From: Marispirochaeta aestuarii
GTDB taxonomy: Bacteria; Spirochaetota; Spirochaetia; JC444; Marispirochaetaceae
Assembly: GCF_002087085.1 (NCBI RefSeq)
Contig: NZ_MWQY01000008.1
Span: forward strand, 62,001-126,000
Length of the DNA stretch: 64,000 bases
Direction: 5' to 3'
Shown: positions 17,645 through 26,448 of the stretch, in pieces
Layout of the letters: every line of letters starts with the position of its first letter
Position numbering within the stretch: the stretch's first letter is position 1
The notes under the pieces: model-generated
What the model saw: the letters and a program-made list of their open reading frames with translations, nothing else
Database searches by the model: none
What the model was told of the DNA's origin: nothing
Position numbers and translations under genes: made by a program

Positions 17645-18639
17645 AAAAATGGTTCGTTCCCCTCCTCAGCCTGATGGCGGCGCTTGTTCTGTTCATGACC
17701 TTTTCCCTCTTCTTCGACCAGAACATCCCGGAATTGCCGAAACTGGAAAAGCCCGTTCAGATAATCATGAAATCCCGGGAACGGAAACCCATGGACTTCT
17801 GGGAGGTCGCCACCCGGGGAATAGTCGAAGCCGCCCGGGAGTACGGCCTGGAATACGAAATAAGCGGACCCCACTTCGAAAAGGAGATAGACCTCCAGAT
17901 CGAGATCGTCAATAAAATCATCGAACAGCGCCCTCCGCTTATCCTGCTGGCAGCCACTGATTACAAGCGCCTGGTCCCCTCCGTTGAGCGGGCCAGCGAG
18001 CTCGGTATACCCGTAATCACCTTCGACTCCGCTGTGGATTCCACCATCCCCGTCTCCTTTGTCGCCACCGACAACATCGAAGCGGGGGAAAAGGCCGGCA
18101 GGGAGATGAAAAGACTCATAGCTCCGCGGACCAGAAAGGAGATCGCCATCGTCAGCCATATCAAGGAGACCGCTACGGCCATTGACCGGGAAGCGGGGGT
18201 AAGAAATGCCCTGGAGGGGGAAACCATAATCGGAACCTGGTTTATCGATGTGGAGCAGGAAAAAGCCTACAGGACAACCCTGGAACTTCTGAAAAACAGC
18301 AAGCTGGGAGGCATCGTCGCCCTGAACGAAGCCGCGGCTCTGGGCGTCGGGGATGCGATCGCGGAGAAGGGAGCGCAGGACGAGGTACTGGTGGTGGGCT
18401 TTGACAATGCCACGCAGGAGCTTGCCTATCTTGAAGCGGGAGTCATTGACGCCCTGGTGGTCCAGAGACCCTACAATATGGGCTACATGTCGGTAAAAAG
18501 CGCGGCGGAATTCCTTCTTGGAAATCCGATTCCTTCCTTTATAGATACCGGATCCATCCTGATAACCAGGGAAAACATGTTCAGCAGGGAATACCAGGAG
18601 CTCCTCTTTCCCGTTCAGAACGCGGGGCATCCGGAATAA
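17641..18639 (+). CDS. Membrane-anchored sugar-binding sensor protein (XylFII-like)
   Basis: A 332-residue type I periplasmic-binding protein of the ribose/xylose class. The N terminus (WFVPLLSLMAALVLFMTFSLFF, residues 4-25) is a membrane segment without a clear cleavage site or lipobox, so the protein probably stays anchored. The binding domain has IMKSRERKPMDFWEVATRGI, PVITFDSAVDSTIPVSFVATDNIEAG and EVLVVGFDNATQELAYLEAGVIDALVVQRPYNMGYMSV. It is translated with the kinase (4-base overlap), not with the ABC genes. The arrangement matches the Clostridium XylFII-LytS-YesN three-component system, where the binding protein activates the kinase on sugar binding. Confidence 0.82.
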   Translation: MKKWFVPLLSLMAALVLFMTFSLFFDQNIPELPKLEKPVQIIMKSRERKPMDFWEVATRGIVEAAREYGLEYEISGPHFEKEIDLQIEIVNKIIEQRPPLILLAATDYKRLVPSVERASELGIPVITFDSAVDSTIPVSFVATDNIEAGEKAGREMKRLIAPRTRKEIAIVSHIKETATAIDREAGVRNALEGETIIGTWFIDVEQEKAYRTTLELLKNSKLGGIVALNEAAALGVGDAIAEKGAQDEVLVVGFDNATQELAYLEAGVIDALVVQRPYNMGYMSVKSAAEFLLGNPIPSFIDTGSILITRENMFSREYQELLFPVQNAGHPE

Positions 18640-18697
18640 CCGGAATATATTCAACATAGTCCGTAAAATTCTCGATTTCGCGATCCCGGAAACGCTG

Positions 18698-18709
18698 TGA
18701 CAATTGTCA
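18698..18709. promoter_or_regulatory. Palindrome upstream of ABC importer operon
   Basis: A perfect 12-base palindrome, TGACAATTGTCA, sits about 25 bases before the first gene of the ABC operon. It could be an operator or part of a promoter (TTGTCA); I found no convincing -10 box paired with it. Confidence 0.35.
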
Positions 18710-18732
18710 TACGATTCCAAGGAGCGCGAGTT

Positions 18733-20235
18733 TTGAAAAAAGAACCAATCCTGTCAATGAAAAATATCGACAAGCGATTTGCAGGAGTCCATGCCCTCAA
18801 GGGGGTGGATTTTGACCTCTACGCGGGAGAGGTACACGCTCTTGTGGGTGAAAACGGAGCCGGAAAATCCACCATGATGAAGGTGCTTACGGGTATTCAT
18901 CCGAAGGATTCCGGTGAGATTTTCTACATGGGGCAGCTCTTCAATCCTTCCGACCCGAAACACGCCCTGGAAATGGGAATCGGGATAATCCATCAGGAAC
19001 TGAACATGATGGACCATCTTACGGTTGCCCAGAACATCTTTATAGGACGGGAATCCACAAAGGGCCGGGGATTGTTCCTGAGCGAGAAAGACCAGAACCG
19101 GCGCACCGAGGAGCTCTTCCGGCACCTGAACATGAAGATTGACCCCACCGAACGCCTGGGAAACCTGACCGTAGGCAAGCAGCAGATGGTGGAAATCGTC
19201 AGGGCAGTATCCCACGACCTGAAGGTCCTGATTCTCGACGAACCGACAGCGGCCCTCACCAACGCGGAAATCGACGAGCTCTTCAGCATTATGCGGGATC
19301 TGGCCTCCCGGGGGGTGGGAATGATCTACATTTCCCACCGCATGGACGAAATCGCCCGCATAACCGACCGGGTAACAGTACTCCGGGACGGTGAATACGT
19401 GGGCACCCGAAATACCACGGAGACCAGCAAGGAAGAGATCATCAACATGATGGTCGGACGGGTCATCTACGAGGAGCCGAAGCAGAAGAGCAACGTGCCG
19501 CAGGATGCCGAGGTTGTGCTCAGGGTACGGGACCTGAACTCCGGCAGGATGGTCAGGAACGTCAGCTTTGAGCTGCGCAGGGGAGAGATCCTCGGTTTCG
19601 CCGGACTCATGGGAGCAGGCAGGACTGAAACAGCCCGGGCCATCTTCGGTGCAGACAGCATCGACAGCGGTATTATCGAAGTCAAGGGGCGGCCGGTAAC
19701 AATACGCTCCCCCATGGACGCGGTCTCCCACGGCATAGGCTACCTTTCGGAGGATCGTAAACGTTACGGCCTCGCCCTAGGTTTGAGCGTGAGCGAAAAC
19801 GCCATACTCCCCACCTATGAATCCTTTGTCAAGAACCTTTTCGTACAGAGCGGCCGGATAGACAGAGTGGTTGGAGAGTACGTGGACAAATTGAACATAA
19901 AAACCCCCTCGTTGGAACAGCTGCTCAAGAACCTCTCCGGAGGGAATCAGCAGAAGGTGGTCATCGCGAAATGGCTTATACGAAACAGCGATATCCTCAT
20001 CTTCGACGAACCGACCCGGGGTATCGATGTCGGGGCCAAGAGCGAAATCTACACCCTTATGAACGAACTGGTTAAGAGCGGGAAGTCCATCATCATGATC
20101 TCTTCGGAACTCCCGGAGATTCTGCGCATGAGCGACCGCATCCTGATCATGTGCGAAGGAAGAAAAACCGGCGAGCTCGATATAAGCGAAGCGAACCAGG
20201 AAGAGATTATGAAATACGCAACCATGCGTAACTGA
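18733..20235 (+). CDS. Sugar ABC importer ATP-binding protein (RbsA/MglA type, two ATPase domains)
   Basis: The start is the TTG at 18733, which has an AAGGAG site 8 bases upstream; an ATG 12 codons earlier overlaps the palindrome and has no ribosome site. The 500-residue protein carries two ABC domains. Domain 1: Walker A GENGAGKST, Walker B LILDEPTAAL. Domain 2: a degenerate Walker A (GLMGAGRTE), signature LSGGNQQKV and Walker B LIFDEPTRGIDVG. This asymmetric tandem layout is that of RbsA/MglA/XylG. It drives uptake of a monosaccharide from the periplasm with the permease and binding protein that follow. The substrate is probably L-fucose or a related deoxy sugar, from context only. Confidence 0.93.
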   Translation: MKKEPILSMKNIDKRFAGVHALKGVDFDLYAGEVHALVGENGAGKSTMMKVLTGIHPKDSGEIFYMGQLFNPSDPKHALEMGIGIIHQELNMMDHLTVAQNIFIGRESTKGRGLFLSEKDQNRRTEELFRHLNMKIDPTERLGNLTVGKQQMVEIVRAVSHDLKVLILDEPTAALTNAEIDELFSIMRDLASRGVGMIYISHRMDEIARITDRVTVLRDGEYVGTRNTTETSKEEIINMMVGRVIYEEPKQKSNVPQDAEVVLRVRDLNSGRMVRNVSFELRRGEILGFAGLMGAGRTETARAIFGADSIDSGIIEVKGRPVTIRSPMDAVSHGIGYLSEDRKRYGLALGLSVSENAILPTYESFVKNLFVQSGRIDRVVGEYVDKLNIKTPSLEQLLKNLSGGNQQKVVIAKWLIRNSDILIFDEPTRGIDVGAKSEIYTLMNELVKSGKSIIMISSELPEILRMSDRILIMCEGRKTGELDISEANQEEIMKYATMRN

Positions 20236-20252
20236 AACAGGAGTCTTGTGCA

Positions 20253-21485
20253 ATGAAAAAACTAGTCAGTGAAAAGAGTCTGCAAAAACTTATGGCCCCT
20301 GCAGCGCTGGTAATCCTTTATCTGTTTTTCGGATTCTTCGGGCGGAACTTCTTCTCCTATGCCACATTGGTAAATATCTTCGATGCCTCCTATTATATCG
20401 GGTTCATAGCCATAGGAGTAACCTTCGTAATAATAACAGGCGGCATAGACCTCTCCGTGGGAACCGTGATGATGTGCGCATCCATCATCGGCGGTACCGC
20501 CTACGTCACATGGGGCTGGCCCATGTGGGCTTCCCTTCTGCTGATCCTGCTGATCGGAACCCTCTTCGGCGTTTTCAACGGTATTATGGTCTCCCGGCTG
20601 AAGCTTCCCCCCTTTATTGCAACCCTCGGGACAATGATGATCTCCATGGGTATCGGTTCCATCGTATCCAACGTCAGAAGCGCGACCTTTCCTACCCGTG
20701 CCGGCGAAGACGGCTGGTTCAAGAACATATTCAAGATAATTACCGAGGACTATCAGTCGATTCCCACCGGAGCCGGGGTCCTTCTGCTCGTCGCATTGAT
20801 TGCCTACATCATCCTGACAAAAACCAGAATGGGCCGCTACATCTTCGCCATCGGCAGCAACAAGGAAGCCGCCCGGCTTTCCGGGATAAACGTAAAGAAA
20901 TGGGAGATGATGGCCTATGTTACCAGCGGGGTCTGTGCAGGCATAGGAGGGATCGCCTTCCCTGCGGTCTATACCACCGTCATGCCCGCCCAGGGCCAGG
21001 GATTCGAGCTCTACGCCATCGCCGCTGCGGTAATCGGCGGCACCTCCCTCTCCGGCGGGATCGGGTCGATCTTCGGAACCCTTATCGGTGTGTACATCAT
21101 AAGCGTGCTCCGTTCCGGACTTCCGTCAATGGACCTGCAGGCCCATTACCAGACCTTCTTTACCGGGGTCGTTGTAATCGGCGCCGTTCTGCTGGATATC
21201 TACCGCAATAAAAAGGCCTCGGAAATCCGCATCCTCTCCGCAGCGGACAGGTATCGGGCAGACATGAACGAAAAAATAAAAGCCCTGAAGCAGCGTCTTT
21301 CCGCAGTCGCCGGGGACGAAGCGGAGGGAATCAAAAAAGAGATTTCCCGGCTGAAACATGAACGGAACCATGAATTCAGAAAAATGAAACGTGAACAGAA
21401 ACATACCCAGACGCAGATAAAACGGGAAGAGCGTCTGGCTGAGGAAGAACTGAAGCGCCGGCTGGAAGAAGAGGCCGGAGAATAA
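20253..21485 (+). CDS. Sugar ABC importer permease (RbsC type) with charged C-terminal tail
   Basis: The first ~314 residues are a typical RbsC/MglC permease: about eight to ten membrane segments, with the conserved VTFVIITGGIDLSVG and GSNKEAARLSGINV loops (coupling to the ATPase) and GGTSLSGGIGSIFG. The protein is 410 residues, longer than the usual 320-350: from residue 315 on, a hydrophilic, Lys/Glu/Arg-rich tail of about 95 residues (IKALKQRLSAVAG..., ISRLKHERNHEFRKMKREQ..., EERLAEEELKRRLEEE) is predicted by eye to form a cytoplasmic helical coiled coil. Frame and codon use continue smoothly, so it is not a sequencing frameshift. It lies 17 bases after the ATPase gene with a GGAG site. 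Confidence 0.92.
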   Translation: MKKLVSEKSLQKLMAPAALVILYLFFGFFGRNFFSYATLVNIFDASYYIGFIAIGVTFVIITGGIDLSVGTVMMCASIIGGTAYVTWGWPMWASLLLILLIGTLFGVFNGIMVSRLKLPPFIATLGTMMISMGIGSIVSNVRSATFPTRAGEDGWFKNIFKIITEDYQSIPTGAGVLLLVALIAYIILTKTRMGRYIFAIGSNKEAARLSGINVKKWEMMAYVTSGVCAGIGGIAFPAVYTTVMPAQGQGFELYAIAAAVIGGTSLSGGIGSIFGTLIGVYIISVLRSGLPSMDLQAHYQTFFTGVVVIGAVLLDIYRNKKASEIRILSAADRYRADMNEKIKALKQRLSAVAGDEAEGIKKEISRLKHERNHEFRKMKREQKHTQTQIKREERLAEEELKRRLEEEAGE

Positions 21486-21534
21486 GGTTGATACCCTGAA
21501 CGTGTATTCAGGAAAAAATAACAGGAGGAATTTC

Positions 21535-22638
21535 ATGAATCTATCCAAGAGAGCATGTATCGCAATCCTTGCACTGATCATGCTGACAGTCTTTTCCCTG
21601 GGCTCATTTGCCGCAGGACAGAAAGACAGCGGAACCCCCTACATCGCCGTTGTATCCAAGGGTGAACAGCACGACTTCTGGCAGCAGGTAAAGCTTGGAG
21701 CCACCGCCGCTGCTGCAGAATTGGGAGTAAGCATGACCTTTGAAGGTCCCGCTTCGGAAAGCGACGTGCAGGACCAGGTGGAGATGCTCAATGTCGCCCT
21801 GGCCAAGGCCCCCGCGGCCATAGCCCTGGCGGCCCTCGATACCAACTCGGTAATCGACCAGCTCATCGAGGCCAGAAACCGGAAGATTCCGGTAATCGGT
21901 TTCGACTCCGGCGTTCCCGAAGCCCCGGAAGGATCGATCTACGCCAACGCCTCAACCGACAACTACAATGCCGCCGGTGTGGCTGCGGAAAAGATGTTCG
22001 AGGTGATCGGTGACAAAATCAAAGGGGCAAGCGCCGCCAATCCCGTTAAAATTGTAGTCATGAACCAGGATGCCTCCGGCGAATCCCTGCTGAGCCGCGG
22101 ACGCGGATTCCGGGACCGGATGGTGGAACTCGTTGTGTCCAAGGCCGGAATGGCAAAAAGCGATATCAAGGTTATGGGAAACCCCGCCTACATCGCCTCT
22201 GACAGCCCCACCTCGGGCAACAAGGTCATGATCGAGATGGTCGTGCCCGCATCCGCCTCGGCCAGCGACTCAATGGCCGCCTCCACCGCTGTTCTGAACA
22301 AGGTGAAGGAGCAGAACATTCTCGGAATCTTCTGTTCCAACGAAGCGACCGTTAAGGGCCTTCTGGCAGCCACCAACGACGGTTCCGCCCTTCCCCAGCA
22401 GTATCCGAACCTGGCGGTTGTGGGATACGACGCCGGCGCTGGACAGAAAAACGCCGTACGGAACGGCTACTTCCTCGGTTCCATAACCCAGGATCCCTAC
22501 CAGATCGGGTATAAGGCAGTGGAACTGGCCGTCAAAGCATACAAGGGCGAGCCCGTATCCGATGTTGATACCGGCGCAAAATTCTACAATGCCGACAACA
22601 TGGATGATGCCGACATCAAGGGTCTCCTGTACGATTGA
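21535..22638 (+). CDS. Sugar ABC importer periplasmic binding protein
   Basis: The start ATG 21535 follows a strong AGGAGG; an upstream in-frame ATG is less likely. The 367-residue protein has a signal peptide (ACIAILALIMLTVFSLGSFAA) followed by GQKDSG. The mature part is a type I periplasmic-binding protein (ribose/galactose class): YIAVVSKGEQHDFWQQVKLGATAAAAELGV, KIPVIGFDSGVPEAPEGSIYANASTDNYNAAG, VVGYDAGAGQKNAVRNGYFLGSITQDPYQIGYKAVELAV. It delivers sugar to the importer encoded just upstream. It is the third gene of the ABC operon; an intrinsic terminator lies 44 bases after its stop. Confidence 0.93.
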   Translation: MNLSKRACIAILALIMLTVFSLGSFAAGQKDSGTPYIAVVSKGEQHDFWQQVKLGATAAAAELGVSMTFEGPASESDVQDQVEMLNVALAKAPAAIALAALDTNSVIDQLIEARNRKIPVIGFDSGVPEAPEGSIYANASTDNYNAAGVAAEKMFEVIGDKIKGASAANPVKIVVMNQDASGESLLSRGRGFRDRMVELVVSKAGMAKSDIKVMGNPAYIASDSPTSGNKVMIEMVVPASASASDSMAASTAVLNKVKEQNILGIFCSNEATVKGLLAATNDGSALPQQYPNLAVVGYDAGAGQKNAVRNGYFLGSITQDPYQIGYKAVELAVKAYKGEPVSDVDTGAKFYNADNMDDADIKGLLYD

Positions 22639-22682
22639 TCCGAAAGTACACGTGTAAAATGTTCATAAGCTAAAGATACAAG

Positions 22683-22714
22683 CAGGTTGCCGGATAATCC
22701 GGCAGCCTGTTTTT
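22683..22714 (+). terminator. Intrinsic terminator between binding-protein gene and rhaM
   Basis: Stem CAGGTTGCCGGA / TCCGGCAGCCTG (12 bp with one G-T wobble) around a 3-base loop, followed by TTTTT. The ribosome site of rhaM begins only 6 bases after the T run, so rhaM has no room for its own promoter after the hairpin and must be reached by read-through. Confidence 0.85.
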
Positions 22715-22732
22715 AGTATACGGAGGAAGAAA

Positions 22733-23056
22733 ATGCAGCGTCATGGTCAGATTATTAAACTGAAGCCCGGCGTTCTGGAAAGTTATGCCAAGTATCACAG
22801 TGAAGTCTGGCCCGGAGTTCTCGCGACAATCCGGGAGTGCAATATACGCAACTACTCCATCTTTCACAAGGATGGTTTCCTGTTCGCCTATTTTGAATAC
22901 GTGGGAAACGACTTTGATAAGGACATGCAGAAGATGGCGGATGATCCGCTGACCCGGGAGTGGTGGAAGATCATGGGGCCCATGCAGGAGCCCCTGAAGA
23001 CCAGGAAAGAAGGAGAATGGTGGGCCGAGATGGACGAGGTCTTCCACCTCGAATAG
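22733..23056 (+). CDS. rhaM: L-rhamnose mutarotase family protein
   Basis: A 107-residue protein of the RhaM family (COG3254). Recognisable segments are the N-terminal strand GQIIKLKPGVLESYAKYHSEVWPGVLATI (catalytic-type His22 in YHSEVWP), IRNYSIFHKDGFLFAYFEY (Tyr18-type position replaced by conserved aromatic), DPLTREWWKIMGPMQEPL with the WW pair, and the end EMDEVFHLE. RhaM interconverts alpha and beta anomers of L-rhamnose; homologues in fucose loci probably act on L-fucose, which shares stereochemistry at the anomeric side. Strong ribosome site CGGAGGA. It sits downstream of a terminator and next to the convergent kinase gene. Confidence 0.88.
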   Translation: MQRHGQIIKLKPGVLESYAKYHSEVWPGVLATIRECNIRNYSIFHKDGFLFAYFEYVGNDFDKDMQKMADDPLTREWWKIMGPMQEPLKTRKEGEWWAEMDEVFHLE

Positions 23057-23077
23057 GGTCCCCCGGGCAGGACTGTT

Positions 23078-24559
23078 CTATTCGGGGTAGAGCCTGCAGA
23101 AGCGGCGGAAATCATCGTCCCACCCGGTCCGTGTCCCGGGCTCGTAGCGTTCCGGTTTGACCGCCGAAGCCACCAGACGGCGTCCTGCGGCCAGATCGGA
23201 AATCAGGCCCTGCCCCGCTGCCTGAAGGATGATATTCCCCAGGGCGGTGGCCTCCGCAGGGCCTGCTACAACCGGACGTCCTGTCGCCTGGGCAGCCATA
23301 CGGCAGAGAAGGCGATTCCTGACTCCCCCGCCGACAATGTGTATCACCGGATACTTCTTCCCCGTGAGTCCTTCGATTCCTTCCATGGTCCTGCGATACA
23401 CCAGGGCAAGACTTTTGAAGATGCAGCAGGCTATCTGGCCCTCCTTCCGGGGAACCTCCTGCCGGGTCTCCGCCGCGGCAGCGCGTATTTCCTCCGGCAT
23501 GTTTTCAGGCGCGGTAAAGCGCTGATCCATGGGATTTATCAGCGTCCCGAAGGACAATTCCGACTCCGCCATCTCGACCAGCCGGCTGTAATCGAAGACC
23601 CTCCCCTCCCGGTCCCAGATACGCTTGCATTCCTGGATGAGCCAGAGCCCCATAATATTGCTCAGGAGGCTGATTTTCCCTCCGGCACCGATCTCATTGG
23701 TAATCCTGAGTTCCGCCGCCCGGGTACTGAGGACCGGTTCATCGGTCTCGACCCCCATAAGACTCCAGGTACCCGAGGAGAGGTAGATAAAATCCTCTTT
23801 TTCCGCGGGAACAGCGGCTATCGCCGACTGGGTGTCGTGGGAGCACGTCGCGAATACCCTGGTACCCGACAGACCGGTAAAGGCCTCCACGTCGGCGCTG
23901 ACGGGCCCCAGCTCTTCCCCGGGCTTAATTATGGGAGTAAAAAGTCCCTCCGGGTACCCGAGTTTCCTGATCAAGGGCCGGTTCCAGTCACGTTTCCGGG
24001 GATCCACCAGGGCGCTGGTGGAAGCGATGGAGAGTTCGCTCCGCAGTTTACCCGTCAGAAAATAATTCAGCAGATCCGGAGTCATGGCAAGCGCCCGGGC
24101 GGATTCGAAGAGTTCCCGGTTCTCCTCCCGCTCCGCAAAGAGCTGAAAAACCGTATTGATGCTCATCATCTGGATCCCCCCGGCGGCGTAGAGCTCGTTT
24201 TCCGGAACGAGGGCAAAGAGCTTTTCCGGTATCCCCTCGGTTCGGACGTCCCTGTAGTGACGGGGGTTCGACAGGAGCCTGCCGTCTTTCCCGATAAGCC
24301 CGTAGTCCACTCCCCAGGTATCCACTGCAAGGGAGAGAATTCCCCCGCCGAAATCCCGCCGGTGGATTATAAGAGCCTCCAGGATCTCCCGGTAGAGGGC
24401 CAGGATGTCCCAGTGGAACCGTCCGTTCAGCCTGACCGGACGGTTCTCGAAACGGTGAAGGGTTTCGACCTCCAGGGAATCCCCCTCCAGACGTCCTGCA
24501 ATGCAACGTCCGGAGGAGGCTCCGAAGTCGAAGGCGAGAATGTCGCCTTTCGGTCTCAT
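23078..24559 (-). CDS. FGGY carbohydrate kinase (rhamnulokinase/fuculokinase type)
   Basis: A 493-residue kinase most like RhaB: ILAFDFGASSGRCIAGRLEG at the N terminus (phosphate loop), LAVDTWGVDYGLIGKDG, VFATCSHDTQSAIAAVPAEKEDFIYLSSGTWSLMGVET (catalytic Asp in SHDT), SNIMGLWLIQECKRIW and the ATP-site VIHIVGGGVRNRLLCRMAAQATGRPV. Rhamnulokinases phosphorylate L-rhamnulose at C1. Here the gene follows fucI with only 2 bases between stop and start, so the natural substrate is more likely L-fuculose. No fuculose-1-phosphate aldolase gene is visible in the window; it must be elsewhere. The kinase is convergent with rhaM. Confidence 0.88.
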   Translation of the reverse strand: MRPKGDILAFDFGASSGRCIAGRLEGDSLEVETLHRFENRPVRLNGRFHWDILALYREILEALIIHRRDFGGGILSLAVDTWGVDYGLIGKDGRLLSNPRHYRDVRTEGIPEKLFALVPENELYAAGGIQMMSINTVFQLFAEREENRELFESARALAMTPDLLNYFLTGKLRSELSIASTSALVDPRKRDWNRPLIRKLGYPEGLFTPIIKPGEELGPVSADVEAFTGLSGTRVFATCSHDTQSAIAAVPAEKEDFIYLSSGTWSLMGVETDEPVLSTRAAELRITNEIGAGGKISLLSNIMGLWLIQECKRIWDREGRVFDYSRLVEMAESELSFGTLINPMDQRFTAPENMPEEIRAAAAETRQEVPRKEGQIACCIFKSLALVYRRTMEGIEGLTGKKYPVIHIVGGGVRNRLLCRMAAQATGRPVVAGPAEATALGNIILQAAGQGLISDLAAGRRLVASAVKPERYEPGTRTGWDDDFRRFCRLYPE

Positions 24560-24561
24560 AA

Positions 24562-26346
24562 TCAGACTCCATAGAGGGATCCGAAGTTGCCGCAGGCCCG
24601 ATAGTCGGCGCCTTCCTTTTCCATACCGAAGGCGTTCCAGGAGCTCGGCCGGAATATCCTCTCTTCGTCCACATTATGCATGCAGACCGGAATCCGCAGC
24701 ATGGATGCCAGGGTAATCAGATCGGCCCCGATATGGCCGTAGCTGATGGCTCCGTGGTTGGCGCCCCAGTTGGCCATTACCTGATAGACATCCCGGAAGG
24801 CACCCTGCCCGGTAAGACGGGGGGCAAACCAGGTGGTGGGCCAGGTCGGATTGGTGCGGTCGTCCAGGGTCCGGTGGACATCATCGCTCAAGCGTACGGT
24901 CTCGCCTTCGGCAATCTGGAGTACCGGGCCCAGCCCCTTGACGATGTTGATTCTGAACATGGTTACCGGCATCCCCCCCCGGGTAAGGAAGTCGGTGGAA
25001 TATCCGCCTCCCCGGAAATACCCGGCATCGGCGGGACAGAACTCCGTGGCCGCAAGACAGGCCTGAACCTCATCTTCATCTATCTCCCAGAAGGGTTTGA
25101 TCGCCGGCTTGCCGTCCTTCAGCTGCTCCCCCGTTCCGTCAAGGCAGGTTGAGCCGGAGTTTATCAGGTGGATAAGACCGCCGGCGGCGGCGCCGCTCAT
25201 CTTCTGTCCGGTAACCCGCTCAATTGCCTCGGGACTCCAGTAGGTACGCACGTCGGAAAAGATCTGTGCCGTATTTGTCAGCAGATGCCCAAAGAGCATG
25301 GCTGCACCGTTGAGGCTGTCGTTCTCGGTGGCGACAATATAGGGCTGACGGGGACCGTTCCAGTCGAAGGAGGTGTTCAGTATCGTCTCCATGAAGTCAC
25401 CGTTGGGAAAGTGATCGGTCCACTGGCGCTGTCCCTGGAAGCCGGCCACCAGCGCGTTATGACCCATGGCTTCCTCGCCGAAACCGAGTTCCGCCAGCCT
25501 GGGATTTCCGTTCATCAGGTCCTTTGCAATCAGGCACATCTTGACGACAAACTCCCAGTCCTGCTCCTTCTGCTCAGGGCTGCGCTGCTGGTCCGCAGGA
25601 TTTGGATCCTGCCCTGTTTTGCAGAACTTCTTGGTCCAGGCCAGGGCCTTTTCGAACTCTTCCTTGTCGTAAATCTCCTCGTCGATCCGCCGGATAAACT
25701 CTGACATGTCGATGTATTCGTTTCGCATTCCCAGGTAGTCCTGGAAGAAACTGTCATTCACGATGGAACCGGCGATACCCATGGATACCGATCCCATGGA
25801 GAGGTAGCTTGTGCCGCGCATCATCGACACAGCAAGTCCTGCCCTGGCAAAGCTGAGGATCTTTGCCCGGACATCCGAAGGAACGGAGGTATCGTCAGCA
25901 TCCTGAACCTCCCGACCGTAGATACCGAAAGCAGGCAGACCCTTCTGGGAATAGCCTGCCAGTACCGCCGCAAGATACACCGCCCCCGGACGCTCAGTCC
26001 CGTTGAAGCCCCAGACAGCCTTGGGAATAAAGGGGTCCATATCCATGGTCTCCGTGCCATAGCACCAGCAGGGGGTCACCGTCAGCGAGACGCCTACCCC
26101 CTGGTCGGCGAACTTCCGGGCGCACATGGCCGATTCGGCCACCCCGCCGATGGTCCTGTCGGCGATAACGCATTCCACGGGATCGCCGTTGGGATAACGC
26201 AGGTTTTCACTGATCAGTCTGGCCGCTGATTTGGCCATGTTCATGGTCTGCTCTTCCAGGGATTCCCGGACACCCCGCTGCCTGCCGTCTATGGTGGGCC
26301 TGATTCCTACTTTGGGAAATGCGTTAAATAGTCGTTTTTCTGCCAT
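24562..26346 (-). CDS. fucI: L-fucose isomerase
   Basis: A 594-residue protein that matches E. coli FucI (591 residues) almost throughout: [78 protein letters not shown] and ATENDSLNG (Mn-binding Glu and Asp), [34 protein letters not shown] (third metal ligand His). It converts L-fucose to L-fuculose in the cytoplasm, using Mn2+. Ribosome site AAGGAG is 6 bases upstream. The gene is preceded by a promoter and a perfect LacI-type operator placed at the transcription start, and followed at 2 bases by the sugar kinase, so the two form one operon. Confidence 0.97.
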   Translation of the reverse strand: MAEKRLFNAFPKVGIRPTIDGRQRGVRESLEEQTMNMAKSAARLISENLRYPNGDPVECVIADRTIGGVAESAMCARKFADQGVGVSLTVTPCWCYGTETMDMDPFIPKAVWGFNGTERPGAVYLAAVLAGYSQKGLPAFGIYGREVQDADDTSVPSDVRAKILSFARAGLAVSMMRGTSYLSMGSVSMGIAGSIVNDSFFQDYLGMRNEYIDMSEFIRRIDEEIYDKEEFEKALAWTKKFCKTGQDPNPADQQRSPEQKEQDWEFVVKMCLIAKDLMNGNPRLAELGFGEEAMGHNALVAGFQGQRQWTDHFPNGDFMETILNTSFDWNGPRQPYIVATENDSLNGAAMLFGHLLTNTAQIFSDVRTYWSPEAIERVTGQKMSGAAAGGLIHLINSGSTCLDGTGEQLKDGKPAIKPFWEIDEDEVQACLAATEFCPADAGYFRGGGYSTDFLTRGGMPVTMFRINIVKGLGPVLQIAEGETVRLSDDVHRTLDDRTNPTWPTTWFAPRLTGQGAFRDVYQVMANWGANHGAISYGHIGADLITLASMLRIPVCMHNVDEERIFRPSSWNAFGMEKEGADYRACGNFGSLYGV

Positions 26347-26386
26347 TTTTATCTCCTTGCTTCCTTCGGATTGATAGCTTTTATGG

Positions 26387-26406
26387 GCATGTAATCGATT
26401 ACATGC
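26387..26406. promoter_or_regulatory. LacI-family operator upstream of fucI
   Basis: GCATGTAATCGATTACATGC is a perfect 20-base palindrome with a central CG, the hallmark of LacI-family operators. It lies directly after the -10 box of the fucI promoter, covering the expected transcription start, so binding would repress fucI and the kinase. The cognate repressor is most likely the neighbouring LacI protein. Confidence 0.88.
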
Positions 26407-26412
26407 ATAAAT

Positions 26413-26441
26413 AGTATGACAGAGCTTTCCCGATAACGCAA
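26413..26441 (-). promoter_or_regulatory. Promoter of fucI-kinase operon
   Basis: On the minus strand TTGCGT (26436-26441) and CATACT (26413-26418) are separated by 17 bases. The predicted start falls in the operator at 26387-26406. Confidence 0.65.
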
Positions 26442-26448
26442 CTACAAA

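Noticed and set aside
22647-22656. Palindrome TACACGTGTA after the binding-protein stop
   Set aside because: Only 10 bases, no promoter nearby and followed by a terminator, so an operator role is unsupported.
23339-24574. Long open frame on the plus strand opposite the kinase gene
   Set aside because: It lies entirely within a well-supported kinase gene and has no recognisable domain; GC-rich genes often have long open antisense frames. The same holds for long frames opposite 15752-17032 and 17542-18720.
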